A stretch of 64,000 nucleotides of DNA, from NCBI RefSeq assembly GCF_016135805.1, contig NZ_JADWOX010000005.1, positions 62,001-126,000 on the forward strand, in the 5' to 3' direction. Positions 9,759 to 21,124 of this stretch are shown piece by piece. The first letter of the stretch is position 1. Each line of letters starts with the position of its first letter. The notes under the pieces were generated by a model. That model searched no databases and was not told where the DNA came from. It saw only the letters and a list, made by a program, of their open reading frames with translations. The translations under genes and the position numbers were made by a program. Origin of the DNA: Caulobacter hibisci. GTDB taxonomy: Bacteria; Pseudomonadota; Alphaproteobacteria; Caulobacterales; Caulobacteraceae.

Positions 9759-10376
9759 ATGAAAGCCCTGCCCAACATCCTGACCTCCGCGCGCCTGGTC
9801 ATCGCGCTGTTCATGTTCGTCGCCCTGGCGGCCGCCGCCGGCGGCGTGCCGTGGTTCAGCGAGCAATTGACCGCCGACCAGCAGTTCTCGCTGCAGCGCT
9901 GGGCGTTCTGGGCGTTCGTAGTGGCGGCGATCACCGACTTCTTCGACGGCTGGCTGGCCCGCAAGCTCGACGCCGTCAGCATCTGGGGCGCGATCCTCGA
10001 TCCGATCGGCGACAAGATCCTGGTCTGCGGCGCCCTGCTGGGCCTGATGGCCCTGCGCCCCGACCCGCTGGTCATCCTGCCGGCCGGCCTGATCCTGTTC
10101 CGCGAGTTCGCCGTCAGCGCCCTGCGCGAGGTCGGCGCGGGCAAGGGCATCAAGCTGCCCGTCACCCTGCTGGCCAAGTGGAAGACCACGCTGCAACTGG
10201 TCGCCATCGGCGCCGAGCTGGTCGTGGTGTCCTGGGGCGCGTTCGACCTGCCGCAGGATCCGGCGATCGTCGGCCCGGCCTCGCTGGTCACCCACGGCCT
10301 GCTGTGGCTGGCCGCCGTGGTCACCCTGATCACCGGCGCCCAGTACTGGGAAGCCGCTCGCAAGGCCCTGACCTAG
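9759..10376 (+). CDS. pgsA: CDP-diacylglycerol-glycerol-3-phosphate 3-phosphatidyltransferase
   Basis: 205 residues, normal for PgsA, the inner-membrane enzyme that joins glycerol-3-phosphate to CDP-diacylglycerol on the way to phosphatidylglycerol. The start MKALPNILTSARL is typical of the family. The CDP-alcohol phosphotransferase motif is complete: DG(W)(L)AR, eight residues, G, three residues, D, three residues, D (FDGWLARKLD...WGAILDPIGDK). Four or more hydrophobic segments are visible. The ATG at 9759 begins at the conserved N-terminus; longer upstream reading is not supported. Confidence 0.95.
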   Translation: MKALPNILTSARLVIALFMFVALAAAAGGVPWFSEQLTADQQFSLQRWAFWAFVVAAITDFFDGWLARKLDAVSIWGAILDPIGDKILVCGALLGLMALRPDPLVILPAGLILFREFAVSALREVGAGKGIKLPVTLLAKWKTTLQLVAIGAELVVVSWGAFDLPQDPAIVGPASLVTHGLLWLAAVVTLITGAQYWEAARKALT

Positions 10377-10458
10377 GCGCGCCCTTAGCGTCGCCGCAAA
10401 TTCGACACACGCATAGAGCGAACATCATTCTTCGACGTTCGAAGGCGGGGGCTCGGCT

Positions 10459-11514
10459 ATGCTTGGCTTGCTGTGGCGTGCGGTGTTCCTGCTTCTCCTG
10501 CTCGTCGCGCCCGTAGCCGCGCGGGCCGAGGGCCGGCTGGTCGATTTCGAGATCGCCTCCAGGCGCTTCGACGGCAACCAGGCCGGTGTCACCGCGATCC
10601 GCAAGGCCATCGCCTACCTGCCCGACGGCTACGAGGCCGGACGCCGGCGCTATCCGGTCGTCTATTTCCTGCCCAACCTGTTCGACGACCAGCGCGCGAT
10701 CTTCGACCGCGACGGCGCAAAGGCCGTGCTCGACCGCGCCATCGCCGAGGGAACGGTTCCGCCGCTGATCCTGGTCTCGGCCGACTTCTCCACTCCGGCC
10801 GGCAGCTCGTTCTACGCCACCTCGCCGGTCACGGGCGACTGGACGGGTTTCCTGGCCCAGGACCTCGTCGCCGCCGTCGACGGCCGCTTTCGCACCCTGC
10901 CCCGTCCGGACTCGCGCGGCCTGCTAGGCGACCGCATGGGCGGCTACGGCGCGATCCGCACGGCCATGCTGGCGCCGGGCGTGTTCGGCGCCGTCTACGC
11001 CCTGCATCCGGTCGGCACGGGCGTGGGCCTGCAGACCATGAATTCGCGCCCGAACTTCGAGCGCCTGGCGGCCGCCAAGAGCCTGGACGACCTGGGCGAC
11101 GACGGTTTCTCGCGGGTGTTCCTGGGCATGTACCAGGCCTTCCTGCCCCATCCCGGCAAGCCGCCTTTCCATGTCGACTTTCCGGCCAGCGGCCGCGGCG
11201 CGAGCCTGGCGACCGATCCGGTCCTCACCGCCAGGCTGCAGAACGCCTTCCTGCTGGACCGCCTGCTGCCGGCCCATGCGAGCGAACTGAAGGCGCTGAG
11301 GGGCCTGATGTTCGACTGGGGTCGCTTCGACGGCAACGCCGACCACGTGGTCGCCAACCGCGCCTTCGCGGGCCTGCTCGAGGAATTAGGGGTCGCCAAC
11401 GAGGCCGAAGAATATCGCGGGTGGTGGGGCGAGCGGCACTGGACGCAAGGCGGCCGCGTCGAGACGAGAGCCCTGCCGTTCTTCGGACGCGCCTTGGCTT
11501 ACGAGGAGAAGTAG
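10459..11514 (+). CDS. Exported esterase-fold protein with the catalytic serine replaced by arginine
   Basis: 351 residues with a clear signal peptide (about 1-23, ending ARAEG). The body resembles the putative esterase / esterase D-like alpha/beta-hydrolases: YPVVYFLPNLFDDQ, then the nucleophile elbow GDRMGGYGAIRTAM and FGAVYALHP. Family members have Gly-x-Ser-Met-Gly-Gly at the elbow; here residue 159 is Arg (codon CGC, 10933-10935), one base away from Ser AGC. An Asp in MFDWGRFD and a His in GERHW sit where the acid and base of the triad would be expected. The reading frame is intact. The protein is likely not a classical serine hydrolase unless this is a sequencing error. Confidence 0.75.
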   Translation: MLGLLWRAVFLLLLLVAPVAARAEGRLVDFEIASRRFDGNQAGVTAIRKAIAYLPDGYEAGRRRYPVVYFLPNLFDDQRAIFDRDGAKAVLDRAIAEGTVPPLILVSADFSTPAGSSFYATSPVTGDWTGFLAQDLVAAVDGRFRTLPRPDSRGLLGDRMGGYGAIRTAMLAPGVFGAVYALHPVGTGVGLQTMNSRPNFERLAAAKSLDDLGDDGFSRVFLGMYQAFLPHPGKPPFHVDFPASGRGASLATDPVLTARLQNAFLLDRLLPAHASELKALRGLMFDWGRFDGNADHVVANRAFAGLLEELGVANEAEEYRGWWGERHWTQGGRVETRALPFFGRALAYEEK

Positions 11515-11519
11515 CCGCC

Positions 11520-11666
11520 CTACTCCGCGGGCAGGATTTCCTCGCCGTCGTCTTCCTCGGACGGGCCGTGCAGAAGCCATTCGCTGTCGGGGCGTTCGTC
11601 GCCGCCGCACCGTTCGGCCTGCATCATCAGGGCCAGCCAGCGGGTACCCGTCATCCGCAACACCAT
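11520..11666 (-). CDS. Small acidic ORF (48 residues) below a Fur-like palindrome
   Basis: Reads MVLRMTGTRWLALMMQAERC, then an acidic tail ending EEDDGEEILPAE. The ATG at 11666 has GGAGG 5 bases upstream. It ends 6 bases after the convergent esterase gene (11514). The perfect palindrome at 11685-11719 sits 19 bases upstream of the start, which argues for a regulated gene. I do not recognise the protein. One Cys and the acidic tail could bind metal, but that is speculation. Confidence 0.5.
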   Translation of the reverse strand: MVLRMTGTRWLALMMQAERCGGDERPDSEWLLHGPSEEDDGEEILPAE

Positions 11667-11684
11667 GATCGCCTCCAGGACTCA

Positions 11685-11719
11685 AGGTCGCTATTGAGAG
11701 TGACTCTCAATAGCGACCT
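11685..11719. promoter_or_regulatory. Perfect 35-bp palindrome, Fur-box-like operator candidate
   Basis: Two 17-base arms (AGGTCGCTATTGAGAGT and its exact complement) around a single central G. The core TTGAGAGTGACTCTCAA has the 7-1-7 symmetry of a Fur box (compare TGATAATNATTATCA) and resembles the GAGA...TCTC form of Fur sites in several proteobacteria. There is no T-run on either side, so a terminator is less likely. It lies between the 3' end of the 66-residue ORF and the start of the 48-residue ORF on the minus strand. Confidence 0.55.
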
Positions 11720-11780
11720 GATCAAGGCGATTTCTTCGGCGAAGGTTCCGTTTCAGCAACGCGCTGTTGCCGTAGCGCTT

Positions 11781-11981
11781 TTAGAAGCGCGCCGTCGCCG
11801 CGCGACGCGACATCAGCACCTTCTCGCGGCGGCGAGAGGCCTCGCGCTCGAGATAGGGCGCAACTTCGGCCGCCTGGCGGCGTTCGTCCGGCGTGCCGCT
11901 GACGTCCAGCCGCCGCACGTTGCTCAGCAGTTGCGCCAGTTCGGCATCCTTCAGCGCGGGAATGCGATCGATCAGCGTCAT
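11781..11981 (-). CDS. Small basic hypothetical protein (66 residues)
   Basis: Begins MTLIDRIPALKDAELAQLLS, continues with a charged helical region, and ends in a basic tail (SRRREKVLMSRRAATARF). The ATG at 11981 has GGAG about 9 bases upstream; a GTG at 11987 would be too close to that site. No domain is recognised. Length and helical character fit a small cytoplasmic, possibly nucleic-acid-associated protein, but there is no direct evidence. Confidence 0.55.
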   Translation of the reverse strand: MTLIDRIPALKDAELAQLLSNVRRLDVSGTPDERRQAAEVAPYLEREASRRREKVLMSRRAATARF

Positions 11982-12257
11982 GGTCACGCTCCACTCAAAT
12001 TCAGAGATGTCGATAACCAGAACGCGCGAAGTGCTGCGAAGGTGACGCTTGAAGGTGAAAAAATAAAATACCCATATTCCGCTTGCTAAGGGCGGACAGA
12101 CCTTCTACGAGAACACCTATCGAATTCGCTGCCGCTCGATCTGCTACTCCATGCTTCTTTCAGAAGCGCCGAGCCAGCCCTCCGACCTCCAACGAAATTG
12201 ATCGTCTCCGGCACGTGCTGCGTGACGCCCTGAACTACGAACTAAAGGACTACCCAA

Positions 12258-12467
12258 ATGGCTATCGGCACCGTGAAATGGTTCAACGGCACCAAGGGCT
12301 TCGGCTTCATTCAACCGGACGACGGCGGCAACGACGTGTTCGTGCACATCTCGGCCGTTGAGCGCGCCGGCCTGGGCTCGCTGAACGAAGGTCAAAAGGT
12401 CAGCTACGAGCTGGAACAAGACCGTCGCAGCGGCAAGATGTCGGCCGGTCAACTGCAAGCGGTCTAA
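12258..12467 (+). CDS. cspA: CspA-family cold-shock protein
   Basis: 69 residues, a single cold-shock domain. RNP-1 (KGFGFI, about 13-18) and RNP-2 (VFVHI, about 27-31) are intact, with the usual [14 protein letters not shown] start. Such proteins bind single-stranded RNA and DNA and melt secondary structure in mRNA. ATG at 12258 follows AAGGA 7 bases upstream. The 270-base region upstream (11982-12257) has no other convincing gene, so a long 5' leader, common for csp genes, is possible. A strong terminator follows at 12490. Which cold-shock paralogue this is cannot be decided, so the symbol denotes the family. Confidence 0.9.
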   Translation: MAIGTVKWFNGTKGFGFIQPDDGGNDVFVHISAVERAGLGSLNEGQKVSYELEQDRRSGKMSAGQLQAV

Positions 12468-12489
12468 GCCGTCTTCAGAGACACCTCGG

Positions 12490-12525
12490 AACGGGTCGGC
12501 CTTGCGCCGGCCCGTTTTGCGTTTT
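12490..12525 (+). terminator. Rho-independent terminator of the cold-shock gene
   Basis: Stem of 11 base pairs (AACGGGTCGGC with GCCGGCCCGTT, one G-U pair), loop CTTGC, then TTTT-GCG-TTTT. It begins 23 bases after the stop codon. Confidence 0.85.
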
Positions 12526-12611
12526 GGCGTCCCCTTTTGCCTAACGGCGCCATTCGGTGGACGCGTCGACGCGCCCCGCCTAGGTTCGCCCCGTCGTCCT
12601 TCCGGTTCGCC

Positions 12612-13796
12612 ATGCGTCGCCTTCGCCCTCTCCTCGCCGCCCTCGCGCTCCTGGCGCTGACCGCCTGCGGCTCGATCTCGCGCGACGCCTACAAGGCCAG
12701 CGACCTGGCCGGGCCGCCGCCGCAGGGCCTGTCGGACATCCGTTTCAACGCCAGCGACAGCGCCGCCGGCATCCGCTTCGCCGAGGCCGCCCGCACCCGC
12801 GCCAAGGGCCAGAAGACCTTCGACGTCTTGGCCCTGTCGGGCGGCGGCTCGAACGGCGCCTATGGGGCCGGCGTGGTCACCGGCTGGACCAAGACCGGCG
12901 AGCGGCCCGAGTTCGACATCGTCACCGGCGTCTCGACCGGCGCCCTCACCGCCCCCTTCGCCTTCCTCGGCCCCACCTGGGACGACCGCCTGACCGAGGT
13001 CTATACCGGCCCCGCCGCCGACCGCATCCTGCAGCCGCGCGGCCTGGGCGTGCTGTTCCATCCCAGCTTCTACGACAGCGGCGCCCTGCGCGGCCTGGTC
13101 GAGAAGTACGCCGACGCCAACATGATGCAGGCCATCGCCGCCGAGCACCGCCGCGGCCGCCGCCTGCTGATCGCCACCACCAACCTCGACACCGAGGAGA
13201 CGGTGATCTGGGACATGGGCGCCATCGCCTCCAAGGACGACGAGGCCTCGCGCGAGCTGTTCCGCGACGTGCTGGTCGCCTCGGCCAGCATCCCCGGCGT
13301 CTTCCCGCCCGCCCTGATCCAGGTCGAGGGCCACGGCCGGCGGCTGTCGGAGATGCATGTCGACGGCGGCGTCTCGATCCCGTTCTTCGTCGCCCCGGAA
13401 TCCCTGCTGCTGTGGACCGTTGACAAGGGCGAGGCGCGCCCGGGCCGGATCTTCGTCATCGTCAACGGCCAGGTCGGCGGGTCGTTCGGCTTCACCAAGG
13501 GCGGCGCCCTGTCGATCGTCGGTCGCTCGTGGCAGACCATGAGCAAGGCCCTGATCCGCACCCACCTGGCCGCCAGCGCCGGCTTCGCCCAGCGCAACGG
13601 CGGCCAGCTGTTCTACAGCGCCATTCCCGATGCGGCCGAGGCCGACACCTCGGGCCTCGACTTCGCCGCCGGCAACCGCAAGACCCTGTTCCACATGGGC
13701 TACGACCGCGCCGTCGCCGGCTGGGCCTGGAGCATCGCCGCCCCGCCGCCGGAGCCGCCGCTCGTCCCCGCGCCGCCGGCCAAGAGCGGACGCTAA
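12612..13796 (+). CDS. Patatin-like phospholipase, lipoprotein
   Basis: 394 residues. The N-terminus MRRLRPLLAALALLALTAC is a lipoprotein signal with Cys19 as the lipidated residue, so the protein is expected in the cell envelope. The patatin catalytic elements are all present: oxyanion hole GGGSNGAYGAG (77-87), nucleophile GVSTG (Ser108) and the dyad aspartate in DGG (Asp251). Patatins hydrolyse acyl esters of lipids. The ATG at 12612 starts the signal peptide; upstream in-frame sequence would disrupt it. The C-terminal 20 residues are a proline-rich tail. Confidence 0.88.
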   Translation: MRRLRPLLAALALLALTACGSISRDAYKASDLAGPPPQGLSDIRFNASDSAAGIRFAEAARTRAKGQKTFDVLALSGGGSNGAYGAGVVTGWTKTGERPEFDIVTGVSTGALTAPFAFLGPTWDDRLTEVYTGPAADRILQPRGLGVLFHPSFYDSGALRGLVEKYADANMMQAIAAEHRRGRRLLIATTNLDTEETVIWDMGAIASKDDEASRELFRDVLVASASIPGVFPPALIQVEGHGRRLSEMHVDGGVSIPFFVAPESLLLWTVDKGEARPGRIFVIVNGQVGGSFGFTKGGALSIVGRSWQTMSKALIRTHLAASAGFAQRNGGQLFYSAIPDAAEADTSGLDFAAGNRKTLFHMGYDRAVAGWAWSIAAPPPEPPLVPAPPAKSGR

Positions 13797-13944
13797 GCTG
13801 CACCGCTAACAGCGCTTTTTCAGACTCCTGGGCTTTGGGGTTGCGCCCGCCTGACTCCGTCTCTAAAGGGGCGGCTTAACCTGCAAGATGGTCGGCAGCG
13901 GGCGCGCGGATGTGCGCGACCGTGTCTCTGCGCGCGAGTTTACG

Positions 13945-17241
<3,297 letters not shown>

Positions 17242-17266
17242 GGCGTTTCTACATGTGAGATTGAAG

Positions 17267-17296
17267 AGCCGTCCGGAGCGATCCGGGCGGCTTTTC
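17267..17296 (+). terminator. Rho-independent terminator after carB
   Basis: Stem AGCCGTCCGGA with TCCGGGCGGCT (11 pairs, one G-U), loop GCGA, then TTTTCTGTTT. It starts 25 bases after the carB stop. Confidence 0.85.
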
Positions 17297-17298
17297 TG

Positions 17299-17450
17299 TT
17301 TCCCTCTCCCAGAGGGAGAGGGAGGGACCCGCGCGAAGCGTGGGAGGGTGAGGGGTTACGCCGCCAGCCGGCGTGCCGGCACGCCGTCTTCAGTCCCTAA
17401 CCCCTCATCCGGCGCTTCGCGCCACCTTCTCCCTCTGGGAGAAGGCAGCC
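17299..17450. repeat. Intergenic repeat pair of the CCCTCTCCC/GGGAGAGGG family
   Basis: Contains CCCTCTCCC-AGA-GGGAGAGGG (17302-17322), then GAGGGTGAGGGGTTA, and at 17399-17447 an opposing TAACCCCTCATCCGGCGC...CACCTTCTCCC-TCT-GGGAGAAGG unit. The second unit is nearly identical to 62277-62327. Related units occur at 21125, 51637 and 57704. This looks like a dispersed, hairpin-forming intergenic element. Confidence 0.7.
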
Positions 17451-17492
17451 CTGCCCTTCACCACCCCGCTTCCACCGGCTAACAACGCCGCC

Positions 17493-18782
17493 ATGCGCAT
17501 CGTCGTCATCGGAGCCTATGGGCTGATCGGGTCCTACGTGACCGCCCGGCTGCTGGCCGACGGCCACGCGGTCGTGGGCGTTGGGCGTGATCTGGTCCAG
17601 GCCCGTCGGCGCTTCCCGGCCGTGGACTGGAAAGCCGCCGACCTGCGCACGGCCTCCATCGCCGACTGGACCGCCCTGCTCGCCGGCGCGGACGCCGTGG
17701 TCAACTGCGCCGGAGCCTTGCAGGACGGCCCGCGCGACGATCTGAAGGCCGTCCACGCCGCCGCCGTCGCCAGGATCGTCGAGGCCTGCGAGGCCACCGG
17801 CACGCGTCTGGTCCACATCTCCGCCGTCGGAGTCGCGCCCGGCCGCGCCGATCCCTTCGGCGCCACCAAGCAGTTGGCCGAGGCCCTGATCGCCCAGAGC
17901 CGCATCGCCTGGATCGTCCTGCGCCCCGGTCTGGTTATCGCCCCGGCCGCCTATGGCGGCACCGCCTTGCTGCGGGCCCTAGCGGCTTTCCCTCTGCTGA
18001 TACCCGCCGTCCACGCCCAGGCCCGCGTCCAGACCGTGGCGGCAGACGAGGTCGCCGCCGCCGTCGCCCTGGCCGTCCAGCCCGAGACCCCCGCCGGCCA
18101 GAGCCTGGACCTCGTCCACGCCGAACAGGTCCCCCTGGCCGACATCCTCACTCGCCTGCGCGCCTGGATCGGCCTTGCGCCGGCGCCGGTCCTGAACCTG
18201 CCCGCCGCCCTCGCCGCCATCCCGGCCAAGGTCGCCGACGCCCTGGCCTTCCTCGGCTGGCGCAGCCCGCTGCGCAGCACGGCGCTCGAACAGCTGAGCC
18301 TCGGCGTGGCCGGCAACGCCGCCGACGCCGAACGGCTGGGGCTGTCGCTTAAGTCGCTGGACCAGACCCTGGCGGCCATGCCGTCCGGCGTGCAGGAGCG
18401 CTGGTTCGCCAAGGCCTGGCTGGCCAAGCCGCTGATCCTGGCGACTCTCTGCGCCTTCTGGCTGGTCTCCGGCCTCATCGGCCTGACGGTCAGCCGCGAC
18501 GCCGCCATCGCCCTGCTGACCAGCGCACACCTGCCCGAGCCCCTCGCCCAGGCCTTCGTGGTCGGCGGCGGCGTCGTCGACGTCGCCCTGGCCCTGCTGG
18601 TCGCCCATCGCCGCACCGCGCGCCTGGCCCTGCTGGGCATGATCGCCGTCACCATCGGCTACCTGACCGGCGGCGCGATCGTGCGTCCCGACCTGTGGCT
18701 GGATCCGCTCGGCCCGCTGGTCAAAAGCATCCCCGCCGCCGTGCTGGCCCTGGCCGCCCTCGCCATCCTGGACGAACGCTGA
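17493..18782 (+). CDS. NAD(P)-dependent SDR-type epimerase with C-terminal DoxX-like membrane domain
   Basis: 429 residues. The N-terminus has an extended/atypical SDR Rossmann fold (MRIVVIGAYGLIGSYVTARLL, glycine-rich GxxGxxG), with VVNCAGALQD and HISAVGV strands; the FGATKQLAE segment sits where the YxxxK element is expected but lacks the tyrosine. From about residue 310 the protein is membrane-embedded with four helices resembling the DoxX-like family (PF13781 type). Fusions of this kind are annotated as SDR family oxidoreductases of unknown substrate. The ATG at 17493 starts directly at the Rossmann motif. The stop overlaps the next start (TGATG), so the genes are translationally coupled. 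Confidence 0.78.
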   Translation: MRIVVIGAYGLIGSYVTARLLADGHAVVGVGRDLVQARRRFPAVDWKAADLRTASIADWTALLAGADAVVNCAGALQDGPRDDLKAVHAAAVARIVEACEATGTRLVHISAVGVAPGRADPFGATKQLAEALIAQSRIAWIVLRPGLVIAPAAYGGTALLRALAAFPLLIPAVHAQARVQTVAADEVAAAVALAVQPETPAGQSLDLVHAEQVPLADILTRLRAWIGLAPAPVLNLPAALAAIPAKVADALAFLGWRSPLRSTALEQLSLGVAGNAADAERLGLSLKSLDQTLAAMPSGVQERWFAKAWLAKPLILATLCAFWLVSGLIGLTVSRDAAIALLTSAHLPEPLAQAFVVGGGVVDVALALLVAHRRTARLALLGMIAVTIGYLTGGAIVRPDLWLDPLGPLVKSIPAAVLALAALAILDER

Positions 18783-19251
18783 TGGACCTCTACCTGCTGC
18801 TCAAGGCCGCCCACGTAGTCGGCGCCACCGTGCTGCTGGGCACGGGGGCGGGCATCGCCTTCTTCATGCTGATGGCCCACCGCACCGGCCAGCCGGCCCT
18901 GATCGCCCACACCGCCCGCGTCGTGGTCATCGCCGACACCGTGTTCACCGCCACGGCCGTCATCGCCCAGCCGATCACCGGCGCGGCCCTGGCCCATCTG
19001 GTCGGCTATCCGCTGCTGAGCGGCTGGATCGGGCTCAGCCTGGTGCTCTACGTCGTCACCGGCCTGTGCTGGCTGCCGGTGGTGTGGATCCAGCTGCGCC
19101 TGCGCGATCTGGCCGACGCCGCCGCCAAGGCCGGCGAGCCCCTGCCCGCGCGTTACACCGCCTGTTCCGCCTGTGGTTCGTGCTGGGCTTCCCCGCCTTC
19201 GCCGCGGTATTGGCCATCGTCTGGCTGATGCTGGCCAAGCCGAGTTTCTGA
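18782..19251 (+). pseudogene. DUF2269-like membrane protein gene, broken by a one-base deletion
   Basis: From ATG 18782 the frame encodes a membrane protein (MDLYLLLKAAHVVGATVLLGTG, four hydrophobic segments) like the DUF2269 family. At about 19156 the expected C-terminus RYHRLFRLWFVLGFPAF continues only in the -1 frame, as far as the TGA at 19249-19251. The original frame reads RYTACSACGSC and ends at 19228. Insertion of one C after 19156 restores a normal protein of about 156 residues. This is either a real frameshift mutation or a sequencing error. The gene overlaps the upstream SDR-DoxX stop and is followed after 2 bases by the next gene. Confidence 0.75.
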
Positions 19252-19253
19252 CG

Positions 19254-19703
19254 ATGAGCGCCTACACCACCGCCGAAGTCGCCCTTCTGGCCGAGCGCCT
19301 GCTCGACGCCAGCCTGCCCAAGGAAGAGTGGACCCACGCGGCCCACCTGACCGCCACCCTGCGCCTGGTCCGAACCCGCGACGCGAACCTGGAGCGCGAC
19401 CTGCCCGGCATCATCCGCGCCTATAACGAAGCCGTCGGCGGGGTGAACGACGACACCAGCGGCTATCACGATACCATTACCCAGGCCTATCTGGCCGCCA
19501 TCCGCGCCTTCGCCGCCGCCCTGCCGGCCGAGGTGGACGACGGCGAGGCGGCCGCCCGCCTGCTGGCCACGCCCCTGGGCGACAAGGCCTGGCCGCTGGC
19601 CTTCTGGTCGCGCGAGCGCCTGTTCAGCGTCGCCGCCCGTCGCGGCTGGGTCGAGCCGGATCTCGCGCCGCTGGACCACGCACCGCCCGAGACCGCGCGA
19701 TGA
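19254..19703 (+). CDS. Conserved-looking hypothetical protein (149 residues)
   Basis: Starts MSAYTTAEVALLAERLLDAS. The segment EEWTHAAHLTATLRLV and later NDDTSGYHDTITQAYLAAIRAF suggest a mostly helical cytoplasmic protein with conserved His and Asp residues. I recall similar WTHAAHL proteins being annotated only as hypothetical. The start is 2 bases after the frameshifted DUF2269 gene, and the stop overlaps the DUF1294 start by ATGA, so it belongs to a coupled operon with the genes from 17493 to 19981. No function is proposed. Confidence 0.7.
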   Translation: MSAYTTAEVALLAERLLDASLPKEEWTHAAHLTATLRLVRTRDANLERDLPGIIRAYNEAVGGVNDDTSGYHDTITQAYLAAIRAFAAALPAEVDDGEAAARLLATPLGDKAWPLAFWSRERLFSVAARRGWVEPDLAPLDHAPPETAR

Positions 19704-19981
19704 AGCTGATCGCCGGCCTGGCCCTGCTGACGACCAACCTGTTCTGCTTCCTGCTGTTCGCCCACGACAAGGCCGCCGCCGTCCATGGCGAGCGCCGCGT
19801 GCCCGAGCGCGTGCTGCTGCTGTCGGCCTGCCTCGGCGCCGCGCCCGGGGCGCTGCTGGCCCAACGCTGGCTGCGCCACAAGACCCGCAAGCAGCCGTTC
19901 GGGGCCTGGCTGGCCCTGATCGTCTTCGCCCAGGCCTGCGCCGTCGCGGGCCTCGCCGCCCTCGCCTTCCAGCGGACTTGA
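19700..19981 (+). CDS. DUF1294 family small membrane protein
   Basis: 93 residues with three hydrophobic stretches (about 3-20, 40-55 and 70-88). Features fitting DUF1294 are the early FAHDKAAA with a basic HGERRVPE that follows, and LRHKTRKQPF (the KT-x-K motif) before the last helix. The family has no established function. It overlaps the upstream gene by four bases (ATGA) and is likely cotranslated with it. Confidence 0.8.
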   Translation: MKLIAGLALLTTNLFCFLLFAHDKAAAVHGERRVPERVLLLSACLGAAPGALLAQRWLRHKTRKQPFGAWLALIVFAQACAVAGLAALAFQRT

Positions 19982-20037
19982 AGGACCGCCTAGCGAATTT
20001 CGGCGCCATCGCCCGACGTCATCGCCTATCAAGCCCC

Positions 20038-21123
20038 ATGAGCCAGCTGCTGACCCTGCTTCGCGGCAAGACCCCGATCCGACCGGCCGACGTACTGAAG
20101 GGCGGCGGCGGCGCCCTGCTGGGCCTGCTGTTCGCCGGGGTGCTGGGACGCCTGGCGGTCGGCGGCGACCTCCTGCATCCGCTGCTGGTCGCGCCGATCG
20201 GGGCCTCGGCGGTGCTGGTCTTCGCCGTGCCCGCCAGCCCCCTGGCCCAACCGCGCGGCGTCATCGGCGGCAACCTCGTCTCGGCCCTGATCGGCATCAC
20301 GGTGGCGATGCTGCTGCCGACCCAGCCGCTGATCGCCGCGCCCCTGGCCGTGGGCCTGGCCATCGCCGCCATGGTGCTGCTGGGCTGCCTGCACCCGCCT
20401 GGCGGCGCGGTAGCCCTGATCACCGTCATCGGCGGGCCAGCCGTCACCAAGGCCGGCTACCTGTTCGCGCTGAATCCGGTGCTGCTGGACTCTGTGCTGC
20501 TGGTCCTGGCCGGCATGGCCTGGAACCGGCTGGTCGGCCGCTCCTATCCGCACAAGGCCCCCGCCCCGCCTCCCAGCCCGCACGGCACCGCCGACGCCCC
20601 GCCGGCCTCGCGCATCGGCTACAGCACCGGCGACCTCGACAAGGCCCTGGCCCGCTACGGCGAACTGCTCGACGTCAGCCGCGAGGACCTCGACGTCCTG
20701 TTCCGCGAGGTCGAGATCGCGGCCCACCAGCGCCTGCATTCGCAGATCCGCTGCGGCGACGTGATGTCCCGCGACGTCATCCGCCTCGACCGCGGCCAGT
20801 CGGCGGAAAGCGCCCTGGCCTTCCTCCAGACCCACGACCTGCGCGTCGCCCCCGTGGTCGACGAGGAAGGCCGCGTCATCGGCATGGCCCGCCGCGCCGA
20901 GCTGCAGGCCAACCGCCGCCGCACCGTCGAGGCCGCGCTCGATCCTTTCGTCCACCGGGTGCGCGAAGGCACCCCGATCGCCGCCCTGCTGCCGATCCTC
21001 TCCAGCGGCCAGACCCACGAAGCCATGGTCGTCGACCGCGACCGCAAGCTGGTCGGCGTGATCACCCAGACGGATTTGATCGCCGTGCTCTACCGGGCGC
21101 ACATCGTCGAGAGCGTGCTCTGA
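20038..21123 (+). CDS. HPP family membrane protein with C-terminal CBS pair
   Basis: 361 residues. The first about 165 residues are membrane-embedded and contain the namesake motif in CLHPPGGAVALITVIGG (HPP at about residues 120-122). After a proline-rich linker (about 170-190), two CBS domains follow (about 238-300 starting CGDVMSRDVIRL, and 300-360 ending MVVDRDRKLVGVITQTDL). CBS pairs usually bind adenine nucleotides. HPP proteins have been linked to nitrite transport in plants and cyanobacteria; that is a family analogy only. The ATG at 20038 is chosen because it opens the conserved region. Confidence 0.85.
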   Translation: MSQLLTLLRGKTPIRPADVLKGGGGALLGLLFAGVLGRLAVGGDLLHPLLVAPIGASAVLVFAVPASPLAQPRGVIGGNLVSALIGITVAMLLPTQPLIAAPLAVGLAIAAMVLLGCLHPPGGAVALITVIGGPAVTKAGYLFALNPVLLDSVLLVLAGMAWNRLVGRSYPHKAPAPPPSPHGTADAPPASRIGYSTGDLDKALARYGELLDVSREDLDVLFREVEIAAHQRLHSQIRCGDVMSRDVIRLDRGQSAESALAFLQTHDLRVAPVVDEEGRVIGMARRAELQANRRRTVEAALDPFVHRVREGTPIAALLPILSSGQTHEAMVVDRDRKLVGVITQTDLIAVLYRAHIVESVL

Positions 21124-21124
21124 C

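Noticed and set aside
11722..11994. 90-codon minus-strand ORF overlapping the 66-residue gene
   Set aside because: Arg/Ala/Ser-rich shadow frame; the overlapping frame has a better ribosome site and protein-like composition.
12083..12361. 92-codon ORF overlapping the cold-shock gene start
   Set aside because: Runs into the csp coding region in another frame; no ribosome site.
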